Origin: Planctomycetota bacterium
GTDB taxonomy: Bacteria > Planctomycetota > MHYJ01 > JACQXL01 > JACQZI01
NCBI GenBank assembly: GCA_016207825.1
Contig: JACQZI010000007.1
Span: forward strand, 186,001-250,000
Direction of reading: 5' to 3'
DNA length: 64,000 bases
Of the stretch, positions 50,324 to 59,564 are shown one piece after another (position 1 is the stretch's first letter; every line of letters starts with the position of its first letter). A program made the translations under genes and the position numbers. The notes beneath the pieces were generated by a model. It saw only the letters and a list, made by a program, of their open reading frames with translations. It was not told the origin of the DNA and made no database searches.

Positions 50324-51706
50324 TTATTTTTCGGCATATTCGCCGTAGTTTTCATCGGCCAGCTTTTTAAGGAATTCGGTATCGACTTTCCCTGTGGGGC
50401 CGCCCCCTCCCATGGCGCCCGGAGGAGGTCCGCCGCCACCCTGAGGCATATTACCGGGAATCGGCTCGCTCCCGCCCACCCCAACGGCAATCACATTAAT
50501 CCTGATTTTCTTGGTCTGGTTTAAGATGCGCACGGCACTGCGGATTTCATCCGTTTTAAGATATTTTCCGGCGGTCGGCTCACCATCGGTCATGAAATAT
50601 ATGGTATCTGCCCCTGAACCTTTACCGCTGATATAACCGCTTACGTTGACATCTTTCTTATCTCCGGTAAACCCGAATCCGGTTTCCAGGGCGTCGTAAA
50701 TATTGGTCAATCCGGACGATTTAAGCTCATCTATCCATTTCAACGCCTCTTTCTGGTATTGCTTAACCGGAACAAGCGTCTTCTGACATGAATTAACCTT
50801 ATCGTTGAATATGATAATGTTAAATTTGGCATCCGGCGACAGGTGTTCCACAGCGCTTTTCAATTCTTTGATAAGAACATCGAAACGGCTGCCGCCTTCT
50901 TTTGCCTTGAACATCTTCATGCTTGAACTGATATCCACCACAAAAACCGGTGCTTTTGAGGTTATCTTCATTCCGTAGAAAACGGCAATGGTTTCCTGTG
51001 AATCGGACGGTGTTTCCTTGCCGGTAAGCTTCTTTATGGCGCCGAGCATGTCTTCCCTCAAGCGGCCCGACTCCTTATTGGATTGGGCGGTAAGCGCTTC
51101 CGCCGCCTTGGTTTTGGATTCCTCGTCCGCTACTTTAGAAAGGTAATTCGTTGCGCTGGCGCGCACTTCCCATTCCTTGGCTTCAAACGCGGCAATCACT
51201 TTATCCAACGCCTCTTTCGGGCAGATACGGCTTAATGCATCTATGGAACACACTTTAATGCGGGAATCTTTATCATCCAGGAATGAAATAAGAAGTTCTG
51301 TTACCGGCGGCTTATTGACCGCGCCCAGCGCCGGGATGACGGCTATCCTGACGTTAAGCGGCGCCTTTTTGGCTTCCGCAACCAGGGCTCCTATGACGGA
51401 ATCACTTTTGATACCGCCCAAAACCTCGACCGCGGCGTCTATATTTAAAGGGTAATTGCCGTTAAGTTCATTCGGAATAACCTTGCCGATTAAAAGCTTA
51501 ACCAAATTTGGATGCTCTATCCCTCTCAGTCTCTCGATAGGAGTATAGCGTAATTTGCCATCCTTGGCGGCAGCCGGCTTGGAGTATTCCGACTGGAAAT
51601 TCTTTTCCGCCTCAGCCCATTCCTTATCAGAAACCTGCCCGAAAACAGAAAGCCCGTATGCGCAAAGAAACAAACCCATCATGAGGACGATTATTTTTTG
51701 TTTCAT
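50324..51706 (-). CDS. Exported HEAT-repeat and vWA domain protein
   Basis: GGAGGGAAAGTC just upstream favours the ATG at 51706 (460 residues). After a signal peptide (GLFLCAYGLSVFG) come HEAT/armadillo repeats at about residues 45-225 (VRASATNYLSKVADEESKTK and others). A vWA domain then starts near 240 with an intact DISSSM site, T-x-x-x-D pattern and FMTDGEPT. A glycine/proline-rich loop (GGGGPPPGAMGGGGP) interrupts its end. HEAT plus vWA secreted proteins are typical of Planctomycetota. The function is unknown. Confidence 0.86.
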   Translation of the reverse strand: MKQKIIVLMMGLFLCAYGLSVFGQVSDKEWAEAEKNFQSEYSKPAAAKDGKLRYTPIERLRGIEHPNLVKLLIGKVIPNELNGNYPLNIDAAVEVLGGIKSDSVIGALVAEAKKAPLNVRIAVIPALGAVNKPPVTELLISFLDDKDSRIKVCSIDALSRICPKEALDKVIAAFEAKEWEVRASATNYLSKVADEESKTKAAEALTAQSNKESGRLREDMLGAIKKLTGKETPSDSQETIAVFYGMKITSKAPVFVVDISSSMKMFKAKEGGSRFDVLIKELKSAVEHLSPDAKFNIIIFNDKVNSCQKTLVPVKQYQKEALKWIDELKSSGLTNIYDALETGFGFTGDKKDVNVSGYISGKGSGADTIYFMTDGEPTAGKYLKTDEIRSAVRILNQTKKIRINVIAVGVGGSEPIPGNMPQGGGGPPPGAMGGGGPTGKVDTEFLKKLADENYGEYAEK

Positions 51707-51772
51707 AAGACTTTCCCTCCTAACAGCTTTTTTATATAATATTGGCTTAAAAGTCAAGAGATATAAGCGATA

Positions 51773-52120
51773 ATGAAAAAATACACCTTCCGTAAAAAAG
51801 AGCACCTTTTAAAGGAACGCGATTTCGAGCGGCTTTTAAAGCACGCCGAACGGCTCGGCGATAAGCTTATGACCATTTACCTTTTGCCCAACGAGCTTCC
51901 TCACAGCCGGCTGGGAATTATCGTCGCTAAAAAGCGTGTCAGGAAAAGCACGCGCCGCAACTATATAAAACGCCTCGTCCGCGAGGCATACCGGCTGAAT
52001 AAAAATCTCCTCCCCAAAAAGCATGATATAATCATAAACATTACGCAAACCGAAGGTTTTTCCCTCAAAGACATAGAAGAAAGCCTGTTAAAACTAACCA
52101 ATGAGAAAACTAATAATTAA
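51773..52120 (+). CDS. rnpA: Ribonuclease P protein component
   Basis: A 115-residue protein with the RnpA motifs FRKKEHLLKERDFERLLK and the RNA-binding box VAKKRVRKSTRRNYIKRLVREAYRL. It matures tRNA 5' ends together with the RNase P RNA. The usual upstream rpmH gene is absent here, but yidD overlaps the end by 20 bases as in many bacteria. Transcription diverges from the HEAT-vWA gene. Confidence 0.95.
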   Translation: MKKYTFRKKEHLLKERDFERLLKHAERLGDKLMTIYLLPNELPHSRLGIIVAKKRVRKSTRRNYIKRLVREAYRLNKNLLPKKHDIIINITQTEGFSLKDIEESLLKLTNEKTNN

Positions 52121-52322
52121 CCTGTTGATATCCCTCGTAAAGATGTATCAGGTTTTATTGTCCCCGTTACATCTGCCTTCCTGCAGATTCCAGCCGACCT
52201 GTTCGGACTACTGTATCCAATCACTAAAAGAAAAAGGCATTATAAAGGGATTACTAAAAAGCGCCTGGCGGCTTTTAAGATGCCATCCCCTGGGCGGCTC
52301 TGGCTACGACCCGGTCAGCTGA
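52101..52322 (+). CDS. yidD: Membrane protein insertion efficiency factor YidD
   Basis: A 73-residue protein. It contains YQVLLSPLHLPSCRFQPTCS and YCIQSLKEKGIIKGLLKSAW, then RLLRCHPLGGSGYDPV, an unmistakable YidD. It overlaps rnpA. The yidC gene that normally follows is missing, replaced by an oxidoreductase gene. Confidence 0.95.
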   Translation: MRKLIINLLISLVKMYQVLLSPLHLPSCRFQPTCSDYCIQSLKEKGIIKGLLKSAWRLLRCHPLGGSGYDPVS

Positions 52323-52378
52323 TTTAGTAAAACGCATATATCTTGAATTCACCATTTGAATCTGGTAAACTTCCGGCT

Positions 52379-53386
52379 ATGATGAAAATCGCGCTAATCG
52401 GCTACGGTTACTGGGGACCGAATCTCCTGCGCGTCCTCATGGAGAACCGCCTGGCGGACGAAGTTTACTGCTGTGAGATGGATTCCAAACGCCTGGAAAA
52501 GGCGCGCAACCGCTATCCTCCCGTCAAGGCAACCAGCAAGCTTGACGATATCCTCAAAAACGATTCCATCAACGCCGCGATTGTGGCAACGCCCATCGGA
52601 ACGCATTTTAATATCGCTTCCAAACTGCTCGAATCAGGCAAAAGCGTTTTTGTGGAAAAACCCATGGCCGCCTCCGTAAAAGAAGCCGAAAACCTGATTA
52701 AGCTTTCCAAGAAACACAATAAAACCTTGATGGTCGGGCATACGTTCGAATATTCGCCTCCGGTTTTAAAGATTAAGGAAATTATTTCCAAAGGGGAACT
52801 CGGCAATATATTCTTTATTTCCTCCAAGCGCGTTAACCTGGGTCTCCACCAGAAAGATGCCAGTGTCATCTGGGACCTGGCGCCGCATGATTTTTCCATC
52901 ATATTTTCCATCTTGGGCGAAAGCCCCAACCGCATCCAGGCAGTCGGGCGCGATTGCGTCAAGAGCAAATATCCGGATGTGGCATTTATCAGCCTCAGGT
53001 TCCCGTCCGGCGTGATTGCCCATATGGAGCTTTCCTGGCTGGCGCCGAGCAAATTAAGGAATACCACGATTGTCGGCTCCAAGAAAATGCTCGTCTATGA
53101 CGATACCCAGCCGGTGGAAAAGATAAAGATATTCGACCACGGAGTGAATTTCAAGGACCCGGAAACTTTCGGGGAATACCAGCTCTCCTACCGGACGGGA
53201 GATATCGTCTCGCCCAAGGTGGAAACATTCGAGCCTTTGGGCGCGGAGATTTCCCATTTTATCGATTGCGTCAAGACCGGCAAGAAACCGAAAACCGACG
53301 GCGAATCCGGACTGCGCGTGGTCAAGGCGCTGGAAACAGCCGAGAAATCCTTGCAACTTAATGGAATCCCTCAAGATATAAAATAA
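52379..53386 (+). CDS. Gfo/Idh/MocA-family NAD(P)-dependent oxidoreductase
   Basis: From the ATG at 52379 it has 335 residues. The N-terminal Rossmann fold has KIALIGYGYWGPNLLRVL, then a VATPIGTHF segment and the catalytic-site EKPMAASVKEAENLI. The C-terminal substrate domain has HDFSIIFSILGE and PLGAEISHFIDCVKTGKKP. Close relatives with GYGYWGPN are often sugar-nucleotide dehydrogenases or oxidoreductases for surface glycan synthesis. The substrate is not determined. A membrane protein gene follows after 16 bases. Confidence 0.88.
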   Translation: MMKIALIGYGYWGPNLLRVLMENRLADEVYCCEMDSKRLEKARNRYPPVKATSKLDDILKNDSINAAIVATPIGTHFNIASKLLESGKSVFVEKPMAASVKEAENLIKLSKKHNKTLMVGHTFEYSPPVLKIKEIISKGELGNIFFISSKRVNLGLHQKDASVIWDLAPHDFSIIFSILGESPNRIQAVGRDCVKSKYPDVAFISLRFPSGVIAHMELSWLAPSKLRNTTIVGSKKMLVYDDTQPVEKIKIFDHGVNFKDPETFGEYQLSYRTGDIVSPKVETFEPLGAEISHFIDCVKTGKKPKTDGESGLRVVKALETAEKSLQLNGIPQDIK

Positions 53387-53402
53387 ACATCGGAATAAAC
53401 CA

Positions 53403-54107
53403 ATGAACCCATTGCCAGAAGAAAAACATTCATCCCTTGAGCAATGCCCGTTCTGCGAGCTGGATACTCATAAAGGGGAAAGCGGCTTTTACCATATCCG
53501 GCATGAACTGGCCGCGCACCTGCCTTTTTCCTTCGGGGCGGCATTGACCAGCTTCGCAATCATCTGGCTGATTACCGAGCTGGGGAAACTGGGCAGCTTC
53601 CAATCCGCCTTCCATATCTTCCACCCGGCGCATTTATTCCTGAGCGCGACCGCCACCACGGCAATGTTCTGGCGGCATGACAGGAAAATCATCAAAGCTA
53701 TTTTAATCGGCGCGCTGGGAACCATCCCGATATGCGCCATCAGCGATATTTTCATGCCCTACTTAGGCGGCGAAATCCTGGGTAAATCCATGGCGCTCCA
53801 TATCTGCCTGATAGAAGAGCCGTTGCTGGTTTATCCCTTCGTCGCGCTCGGAATCATGACGGGCATCGTCGCCTCCAATTATTTGCGGCATATCACTTTC
53901 TTTTCCCATAGCGCGCATATACTGGTAAGCAGCCTGGCTTCGCTCCTTTATATCATTTCTTTCGGGCTGGTTGACTGGGTGCCTTATCTCGGCGGGCTGG
54001 TGATTATCGTGGTGCTTTCCGTCCTGATTCCCTGCTGCTTGAGCGATATTGTTTTTCCTCTGCTGTTTATCCACGCGGCAAAAGAAAATAACACTTCCGC
54101 TACTTAA
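53403..54107 (+). CDS. Hypothetical polytopic membrane protein, histidine-rich
   Basis: A 234-residue protein with about six hydrophobic segments and an N-terminal cytoplasmic part containing CPFCELDTH, a possible metal-binding pair, followed by YHIRHELAAHLP. Many histidines lie near helix ends (FHIFHPAHLF, HICLIEEP, HITFFSHSAHIL), which could bind a metal or haem. I do not recognise the family. Its stop overlaps by eight bases with the end of the convergent mgtE gene. Confidence 0.6.
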   Translation: MNPLPEEKHSSLEQCPFCELDTHKGESGFYHIRHELAAHLPFSFGAALTSFAIIWLITELGKLGSFQSAFHIFHPAHLFLSATATTAMFWRHDRKIIKAILIGALGTIPICAISDIFMPYLGGEILGKSMALHICLIEEPLLVYPFVALGIMTGIVASNYLRHITFFSHSAHILVSSLASLLYIISFGLVDWVPYLGGLVIIVVLSVLIPCCLSDIVFPLLFIHAAKENNTSAT

Positions 54108-55530
54108 CAAGGCTCAAGAAAAATGCGGCACTTCCCAAATAAATTACCATGGTGGACATATCGATAAGCGCCAAGGCTAACGGGCCGCTTGCCACCGCCG
54201 GATTAACGCGCAGTTTCTTCATAACAATAGATACCATCAAAGACAAAAGCGCCGCCCAGCAGACGGAAATAAATACAGTTGCGCTAAGCAGGAGCCCGAA
54301 ATTAATATTACCGAATAAAAGGACGGAAGCGACGCTGACCACGACACCCGCGTATAGGCCTATCAGCAGGCTTACCATGAACTCTTTATACACAAAGGCG
54401 GACAGTTCCGCGCGCGGAATGCCGCCGTCACCAATCGTGGTCAGCACAATCGAGGTCATCTGCACGCCGATGCTTTCCCCCAAAGCCAGAATAATCGGGA
54501 TGAAAATTCCTATCATGACCATTTCCGCCAGGGTATCCCGGAAAAAGCTGCCGATGACCGCGCAACCCAATCCGCCCATGATTGTCACCGTCATCCAGGG
54601 CAAGCGGCTGCGCGTCACCGCGAAAGTGGTCTTGAAGACTTCGCGCGGGTCGACGCCGGTTATTCCCTGAATCACCTCTTTTTCGCTCTGGCGCATGGCG
54701 GTTATTACATCATCGAATGTAACGATACCTACCAAGCGCTCTTTTTCATCCACTACGGGCAGGGAAATAAAATGGTATTGGTTAAAGACGTCGATTATCT
54801 CTTTTTTGAGCGCGCTTGATTTTAACTTAATGACATTCCTGACCATGGCAGAAGTAACGGACTTTCTGGAATCCGTCAGGAGCAATCCCCTGAGCGGCGC
54901 CACGCCCTCCAAGCGGCCACTGGCATCAACGATATAAATGTAAGAAGGCGTATCAGGCCGCTTGGCACAGCGCAGGAGCTCTATCGCCCGGCCGACCGTG
55001 ATGACATCCGGAACGCTCAAGTAGCGCGTGGTCATTAGCCCGCCCGCGCTTTCCGGGTCGAAGGTCATCAGCTTTTCCACCTCCGCGCTCAATTCCGGGT
55101 CGAGCAGTTTGATTACCTCCTGTAAATAGTTTTTGGGAAGCCTCAGCAGGATATCGGCAAGGTTATCCGGGGAAATAAGCTTAAGGACCGGCGTGATATT
55201 TTCCGGCTTGATGCCGGCCAATATGGAAACGAGGCTGGCGCTGTCGCAATCCGCCAGGATGGAGGCGGCCAGCGCCGGCGGCATGGCGCTTAAGAGCGCC
55301 TTCTGTTCGGCAACGCGCAGTTGAAGAAAAAACTCGGCGCGCAGCGCCGGTGATAACCGCTTTACCAAAAAAACGGCTTCCGCCAGCCCGCCTGCCTTTA
55401 ATTTATTGCGGATTAACGCGGGCGAAATCTTTTCCGGAACCGGAAAAGTCAAATCCCTTTCGGGTTCAGCCGGCGGATTTGCCAAGCCGGGTTCCTTGAT
55501 ATTGCCATCGCACGTGTCTTTCAATTCCAT
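54100..55530 (-). CDS. mgtE: Magnesium transporter MgtE
   Basis: A 476-residue protein in three parts. The N-terminal helical domain (residues 40-145) has LLSAMPPALAASILADCDSA. Two CBS domains follow (about 150-270; TPSYIYIVDASGRLEGVAPL and FISLPVVDEKERLVGIVTFDDVI). The five-helix MgtE channel domain begins near 310, with LGESIGVQMTSIV and VNPAVASGPLALALIDMSTM. MgtE is a Mg2+-gated Mg2+ channel of the inner membrane. The N-terminal 30 residues are extended and acidic. Confidence 0.93.
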   Translation of the reverse strand: MELKDTCDGNIKEPGLANPPAEPERDLTFPVPEKISPALIRNKLKAGGLAEAVFLVKRLSPALRAEFFLQLRVAEQKALLSAMPPALAASILADCDSASLVSILAGIKPENITPVLKLISPDNLADILLRLPKNYLQEVIKLLDPELSAEVEKLMTFDPESAGGLMTTRYLSVPDVITVGRAIELLRCAKRPDTPSYIYIVDASGRLEGVAPLRGLLLTDSRKSVTSAMVRNVIKLKSSALKKEIIDVFNQYHFISLPVVDEKERLVGIVTFDDVITAMRQSEKEVIQGITGVDPREVFKTTFAVTRSRLPWMTVTIMGGLGCAVIGSFFRDTLAEMVMIGIFIPIILALGESIGVQMTSIVLTTIGDGGIPRAELSAFVYKEFMVSLLIGLYAGVVVSVASVLLFGNINFGLLLSATVFISVCWAALLSLMVSIVMKKLRVNPAVASGPLALALIDMSTMVIYLGSAAFFLSLVK

Positions 55531-55550
55531 CTCTTATATCACTGCAATAT

Positions 55551-56999
55551 TTACGGCTTAAAGGCGAAGTTGCGGAATTGCCACGGGTCGGCCTTATCCG
55601 GCTGGGCATTCGGGTTTTCCACAAAGAAGACCTGGTAATTGGATAATGGGCTCCAGTTGGAGGGCTCCGAGATAAACTTCCCCAAATATGGCTTGGCGAT
55701 ATTCAGGATATAATCATGCGGCAGGTCTTCCGGGAAGCAAATGCCTTCCTTGGGGTTTTCCAGCATCCACAAAATAGAGGAAACAACGCCGATAGCCACC
55801 TGAATCGTAGTCGCGTTCTGCCCCGGCACCAGCCGGCGGGCTTCTTCTATGCTTAAGATGCTTCCTGTCCACCAGGAATTATATTTATGGCCCATAATCA
55901 AGGCGCCCAGCGAATCACTGCCGCTGGCTATCTCGCCGGCCATCACTCTTTTATTCGGCTGGAGTTCATATCCCCGGCAGCGCAGTTCATGCAAAGAAAG
56001 CATCGTTTCATCCGAGGGTAAATAGGCGTAAAGCACGGTCGGGCGGTAGACCTGCTTTTTGCCGCGCTTTACGGTAAGCAGTTTGGAAATGCCGAAGGCT
56101 TCCCCGTGCGGGATAATCATGCCGACGAATTCCTGGTGCGGCGTCCAGGAGCGTATCCAGGTATTGATTCCCATCTGGGAAAGGATTATCTGGTTTTTCG
56201 GGCCGTAATTCGGTTTGGTTGCCAGTGGCGGCAGGGTTTTCTCGTGCGTGCCCCAGCCCAGCTCGACCGGAGCGATTGCCTCCTCCATCATCGCCTCGAT
56301 GCTCCAGACGTTCACGAACTCGTCCGGCTTTTTGGATTTATTCGTGAACTGGGTATCGCGCTCGCTGCAATGGATTACTTTAACGCCCAGCTTCATGGCG
56401 AGGTGGTTGAACATCTTCTTTTTGGCGAAGTGCTCCAGCATTTCCGCGTCGCGCCGGGAAACCTTCCGCTCGGCGATGAGCCTGCGGGTGATATCAACCA
56501 GCCCGCGCTTGGCGAAATGGGAAACCAATCCCGGATTCGCGCCGTGGTCGAGGACCGCGGTGGCCGTCCCTTTCCATTTGGGGACCATTTCCAGGAGTTT
56601 CACGTATCTGCGGTAAAGTGATTTTTCCAGCGATGTCCGGGTATGAATTTCCGCGTAAGGGTCCCATTCCTCGACCGAGGCATTGACATAGAGCATTTTA
56701 TTGTTATACGTCCATTGGAGGACGTCCAGGCAGTCCACGTTCCAGGCAAGGTCCACTATCAAGCCGCCGCCGTTGACATAAGCGGAGAGTGTCCGGGTCA
56801 TGTTCTGGGGCGTCACTTTTAATTGGACGAACTTGACGCCCTTGGCAATCCATTTACTGAGGTGTTTGGACTGGTCGACGAAATCTATGATGGTGATGTT
56901 TTTATAAGGGATTCTGATATGTTTGAGTAATAAAGGAAGAAAGCTCCGCGCCACCGCGCCGAAACCGAGGATTAACATTTTATTATTAAAATGCACCAT
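55551..56999 (-). CDS. Homospermidine synthase (saccharopine-dehydrogenase fold)
   Basis: It makes homospermidine from putrescine units with NAD. From the ATG at 56999 it has 482 residues; an earlier start would add an unlikely leader. The NAD-binding site is MLILGFGAVARSFLPLLLKH, and other conserved pieces are VDLAWNVDCLDVLQW, YVNASVEEWDPY, LDHGANPGLVSHFAKRGLVD and VSSILWMLENPKEGICFPED. It may supply polyamine for envelope or nucleic-acid stabilisation. It stands alone after a strong terminator. Confidence 0.92.
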   Translation of the reverse strand: MVHFNNKMLILGFGAVARSFLPLLLKHIRIPYKNITIIDFVDQSKHLSKWIAKGVKFVQLKVTPQNMTRTLSAYVNGGGLIVDLAWNVDCLDVLQWTYNNKMLYVNASVEEWDPYAEIHTRTSLEKSLYRRYVKLLEMVPKWKGTATAVLDHGANPGLVSHFAKRGLVDITRRLIAERKVSRRDAEMLEHFAKKKMFNHLAMKLGVKVIHCSERDTQFTNKSKKPDEFVNVWSIEAMMEEAIAPVELGWGTHEKTLPPLATKPNYGPKNQIILSQMGINTWIRSWTPHQEFVGMIIPHGEAFGISKLLTVKRGKKQVYRPTVLYAYLPSDETMLSLHELRCRGYELQPNKRVMAGEIASGSDSLGALIMGHKYNSWWTGSILSIEEARRLVPGQNATTIQVAIGVVSSILWMLENPKEGICFPEDLPHDYILNIAKPYLGKFISEPSNWSPLSNYQVFFVENPNAQPDKADPWQFRNFAFKP

Positions 57000-57062
57000 C
57001 GTTATGCATTCATAATAATTTATGATTGGGGGGTTGGTCAAGTAAATACACAGGCTAAAAAG

Positions 57063-57090
57063 AAAGGGGCGGGTTTTATCCCGCCCCCTT
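57063..57090. terminator. Terminator of the protease operon
   Basis: AAAGGGGCGGG at 57063-57073 pairs with CCCGCCCCCTT at 57080-57090 around TTTTAT. The minus-strand side is followed by a run of T. Confidence 0.75.
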
Positions 57091-57151
57091 CTTTAATCCG
57101 TGTAATCTGTGGCTACACCTGGCTCACTCGGCTCTACAACAGTTACATAAA

Positions 57152-57183
57152 TCAGCCGTCCCGATACAGAGTATCGGGATTTT
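57152..57183. repeat. REP-like element at the end of the protease operon
   Basis: GTCCCGATACAGAGTATCGGGA is an almost perfect palindrome immediately before the stop of the last gene. Confidence 0.6.
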
Positions 57184-57185
57184 CC

Positions 57186-57983
57186 TTAGACCTGACTGAC
57201 CTTAACCTCCAAGAACAACTGCCCGTTATCCTTGACGAAGTCCAAGTGAGAAGCCCCACCCGGAGTAAAGCTTTCCAGCCCTAATGCCGGGTCAATCATC
57301 CCCTGAACAAGCGAGTTCAAGAGAGTATTGACTTCCGTTATCACGGGCATGCCCATTCCCGAATGGATGATTGATATCCCGCCCTGAATCAGGCGCGCGA
57401 ATATCAAAGACCGTAGCGAACTCCTCTTTTCCGCCGTGGTGACGTTAAAAGGTTCGCTCGGCGCGAGGTACAGGTCTGCCGGCCTCATTATCCCTTTGGA
57501 TTTTGAGTCGCCGGTCAGCCAATACACCGCAATCCTTGCGGGACCGGATTCCATTGACTTTATGCCGGTCAAGGCGAGCGTGGTCGCGCTCAGCCTGTCG
57601 GCATAGATATCCTTGGCAGAATTAACCTTATCCTTAAACCGCTTGGCGGGAACGCCGTCAATGGTCTCAAACATAAGGTTCATATTCTGCAGATACCTTG
57701 CCCATGCCTGCTTGATTTTATAAGCCTGGGTAGAATTTATCCTGTTCTTATTCTTCCCCTTGCGGCTGATAAAAGCCGGGTCAAGCACCTTTTGGTACTC
57801 GGCTTCGGCAGGTTCGGCAATCCGTGAAAGGTAGGCAACTTCGTCGGGGATTACCGCCCTAAGGCGTTCTATCAGCTTTTCAGCATTGACAGATAATCCG
57901 TCCGACCAGAGTTTCCCGATTCCCGGCACGGCTTGGGTCAATGGGTTTACGGCAAGCTTTATCCAAACTTTTGTCGTACTCAT
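57186..57983 (-). CDS. Hypothetical partner protein of the membrane protease
   Basis: A 265-residue soluble protein without a signal peptide that I do not recognise. It overlaps the upstream protease gene by ATGA, which fixes its start at 57983. The sequence mixes helices (AYKIKQAWARYLQNMNLMFE) and a C-terminal beta segment ending LDFVKDNGQLFLEVKVSQ. The first residues (STTKVWIKLAVNPLTQAVPG) look like an amphipathic entry. Tight coupling implies it acts with the protease. Confidence 0.62.
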   Translation of the reverse strand: MSTTKVWIKLAVNPLTQAVPGIGKLWSDGLSVNAEKLIERLRAVIPDEVAYLSRIAEPAEAEYQKVLDPAFISRKGKNKNRINSTQAYKIKQAWARYLQNMNLMFETIDGVPAKRFKDKVNSAKDIYADRLSATTLALTGIKSMESGPARIAVYWLTGDSKSKGIMRPADLYLAPSEPFNVTTAEKRSSLRSLIFARLIQGGISIIHSGMGMPVITEVNTLLNSLVQGMIDPALGLESFTPGGASHLDFVKDNGQLFLEVKVSQV

Positions 57984-58972
57984 CGTAGTATCCAATCTTT
58001 GGTTAGTCCCATCCGCCGGCATAACTCCCGATGTTGCGCGCTTGCATCAGACACCTCGTTATCCCTACTAAGCGGATGGAAAGTTTCAGGTTGCAAGTTA
58101 TAAGTTTCATGTTCTGTCTTAAAACCTGTAACTTCTAACTTGAAACTCTCAAGAAAGTCATAGACTTGATTGATGGGAACAATACCGGCCATAGTGGTTA
58201 TCAATTGGTCGCCATATAATCTTACCCATACAGCTATCCCAATCAGTTCATGAGTCTTCGCGTCGTAAACAGGCCCACCCGAATTCCCCGGAAGTATCGG
58301 CGCGGTGATTTCTACTGAATCAAAGTTAATAGCCGATACGATTCCTGAAGATGGTCTGGGATTTAGGCCTAACGAACACCCGACAACATAAACAGGAGTG
58401 AAAAGATAATATGCATAATCACGCGGAGCGAGTCTGGCAGTTCGGATTTCGGATTTAGTATTTCGTATTTGAAGGAGCGCAAGATCCTTATTAGTATCTG
58501 TTAATACAACAGAAGCGTTTAGTGTCTTCGTGTCTTGGTGGCTATATTCATAAAAGATAACATCTACTTCTTTGTAATTTCCTACCACATGTGCAGCAGT
58601 TAAGATATAAATCGTATTCTTTGTGTCCTTTGTGTCCTTAGTGGTTAAAATTACCCCCGAACCTGTCCCTGTCTTTGTGGTGATTCGCACCGTTGGATAG
58701 AGCATATCTTCGTATTCCCGTTGATAAGGGTTATTAGCTTTATCCAAGGGGCGGATGATTATCACGCCCGAAGGCAGTTCCGGCAGCTTAGTCGCCCATG
58801 CCGTTAAACCGATTAAGGCAATGCCGGTTAAAATAATAATGAGTAGCCTAATAACCAACCCTTTTTTAGGCCGATTAAGGTCATCCAGCTTGTCTTCTAC
58901 TTTTTTCTTAACAAGCATCAATAGTGCTTCCACGACCACTTTCAGCACGCCTTTTAATATCTTCTTAAACAT
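57980..58972 (-). CDS. Membrane-anchored trypsin-like serine protease
   Basis: A 330-residue protein. A cytoplasmic amphipathic N-terminus and one membrane helix (LVIRLLIIILTGIALIGLTA) precede a trypsin/HtrA-type domain. The catalytic triad is visible in ILTAAHVVG (His), NKDLALLQI (Asp) and PGNSGGPVYD (Ser). There is no PDZ domain. Four loops are built from repeat-like DNA in frame: TTKDTKDTKNT, SHQDTKTLN, IRNTKSEIRTA, and FKTEHETYNLQPETF near the C-terminus. It is the middle gene of a three-gene operon. Confidence 0.88.
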   Translation of the reverse strand: MFKKILKGVLKVVVEALLMLVKKKVEDKLDDLNRPKKGLVIRLLIIILTGIALIGLTAWATKLPELPSGVIIIRPLDKANNPYQREYEDMLYPTVRITTKTGTGSGVILTTKDTKDTKNTIYILTAAHVVGNYKEVDVIFYEYSHQDTKTLNASVVLTDTNKDLALLQIRNTKSEIRTARLAPRDYAYYLFTPVYVVGCSLGLNPRPSSGIVSAINFDSVEITAPILPGNSGGPVYDAKTHELIGIAVWVRLYGDQLITTMAGIVPINQVYDFLESFKLEVTGFKTEHETYNLQPETFHPLSRDNEVSDASAQHRELCRRMGLTKDWILR

Positions 58973-58974
58973 AT

Positions 58975-59373
58975 TTATATCCCCCTTCCCGTCGGTTTAG
59001 CTTCCTGTCTATCCATTCCATCAAATAGCCGAAACCAGAAATTCTCTCCAGCGGCAAATGCGCTCGTCCACATGGCAAGCATAAGCACCGCGCCGGTAGC
59101 GGGCCTTAAATCATAATCCTTTTTCCAGAGTTCTTTCAGTTCGTTGACTATGTCGCTTTTAAGATGCTTTTTGCGCCTTATAAACCGCATAAACGTTCTG
59201 GCATCCTTAAAAGGGGCAAGCGAGCTTACGCGCGCTTTTACATTATTAAACTCTTCCTGGTAACCGCCCCTTAACGCCACCTGATAAAGGTGCTCGTTAA
59301 TGAATTCAAAATCGGTCACCTCGTCGGGATGTTTCGTGGTTTCGCTTTGCGTGATATTTCCTGTCTTTTTCAT
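58975..59373 (-). CDS. Hypothetical protein, first gene of the protease operon
   Basis: A 132-residue protein with a perfect AAGGAGGGTAG ribosome binding site. It is mostly helical and basic (FMRFIRRKKHLKSDIVNELK), with one possible hydrophobic segment AVLMLAMWTSAFAAG near residue 100. No family was recognised. It ends two bases before the protease start, so it is co-transcribed and probably related in function. Confidence 0.6.
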   Translation of the reverse strand: MKKTGNITQSETTKHPDEVTDFEFINEHLYQVALRGGYQEEFNNVKARVSSLAPFKDARTFMRFIRRKKHLKSDIVNELKELWKKDYDLRPATGAVLMLAMWTSAFAAGENFWFRLFDGMDRQEAKPTGRGI

Positions 59374-59564
59374 CTTTCTACCCTCCTTAAGGGGAACTCT
59401 TAGCCTTTTAGAATTCCCGGCTTCTCTTTGTTCCCCCGGTATTTAGGGGTTTGTTTTAAGTTTTGGACAAAAAAAGACAGGGCGATTTTTCTAACTCCCT
59501 AAAAATAAGGAGATAGGGATTTTAGGGTTTTTTATCCGGTAGCGGATTTTGGATAAAATAGGGG

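Noticed and set aside
51773-52322. Replication origin next to rnpA-yidD
   Set aside because: The usual rpmH, dnaA and DnaA-box cluster is absent, so there is no support for an origin.
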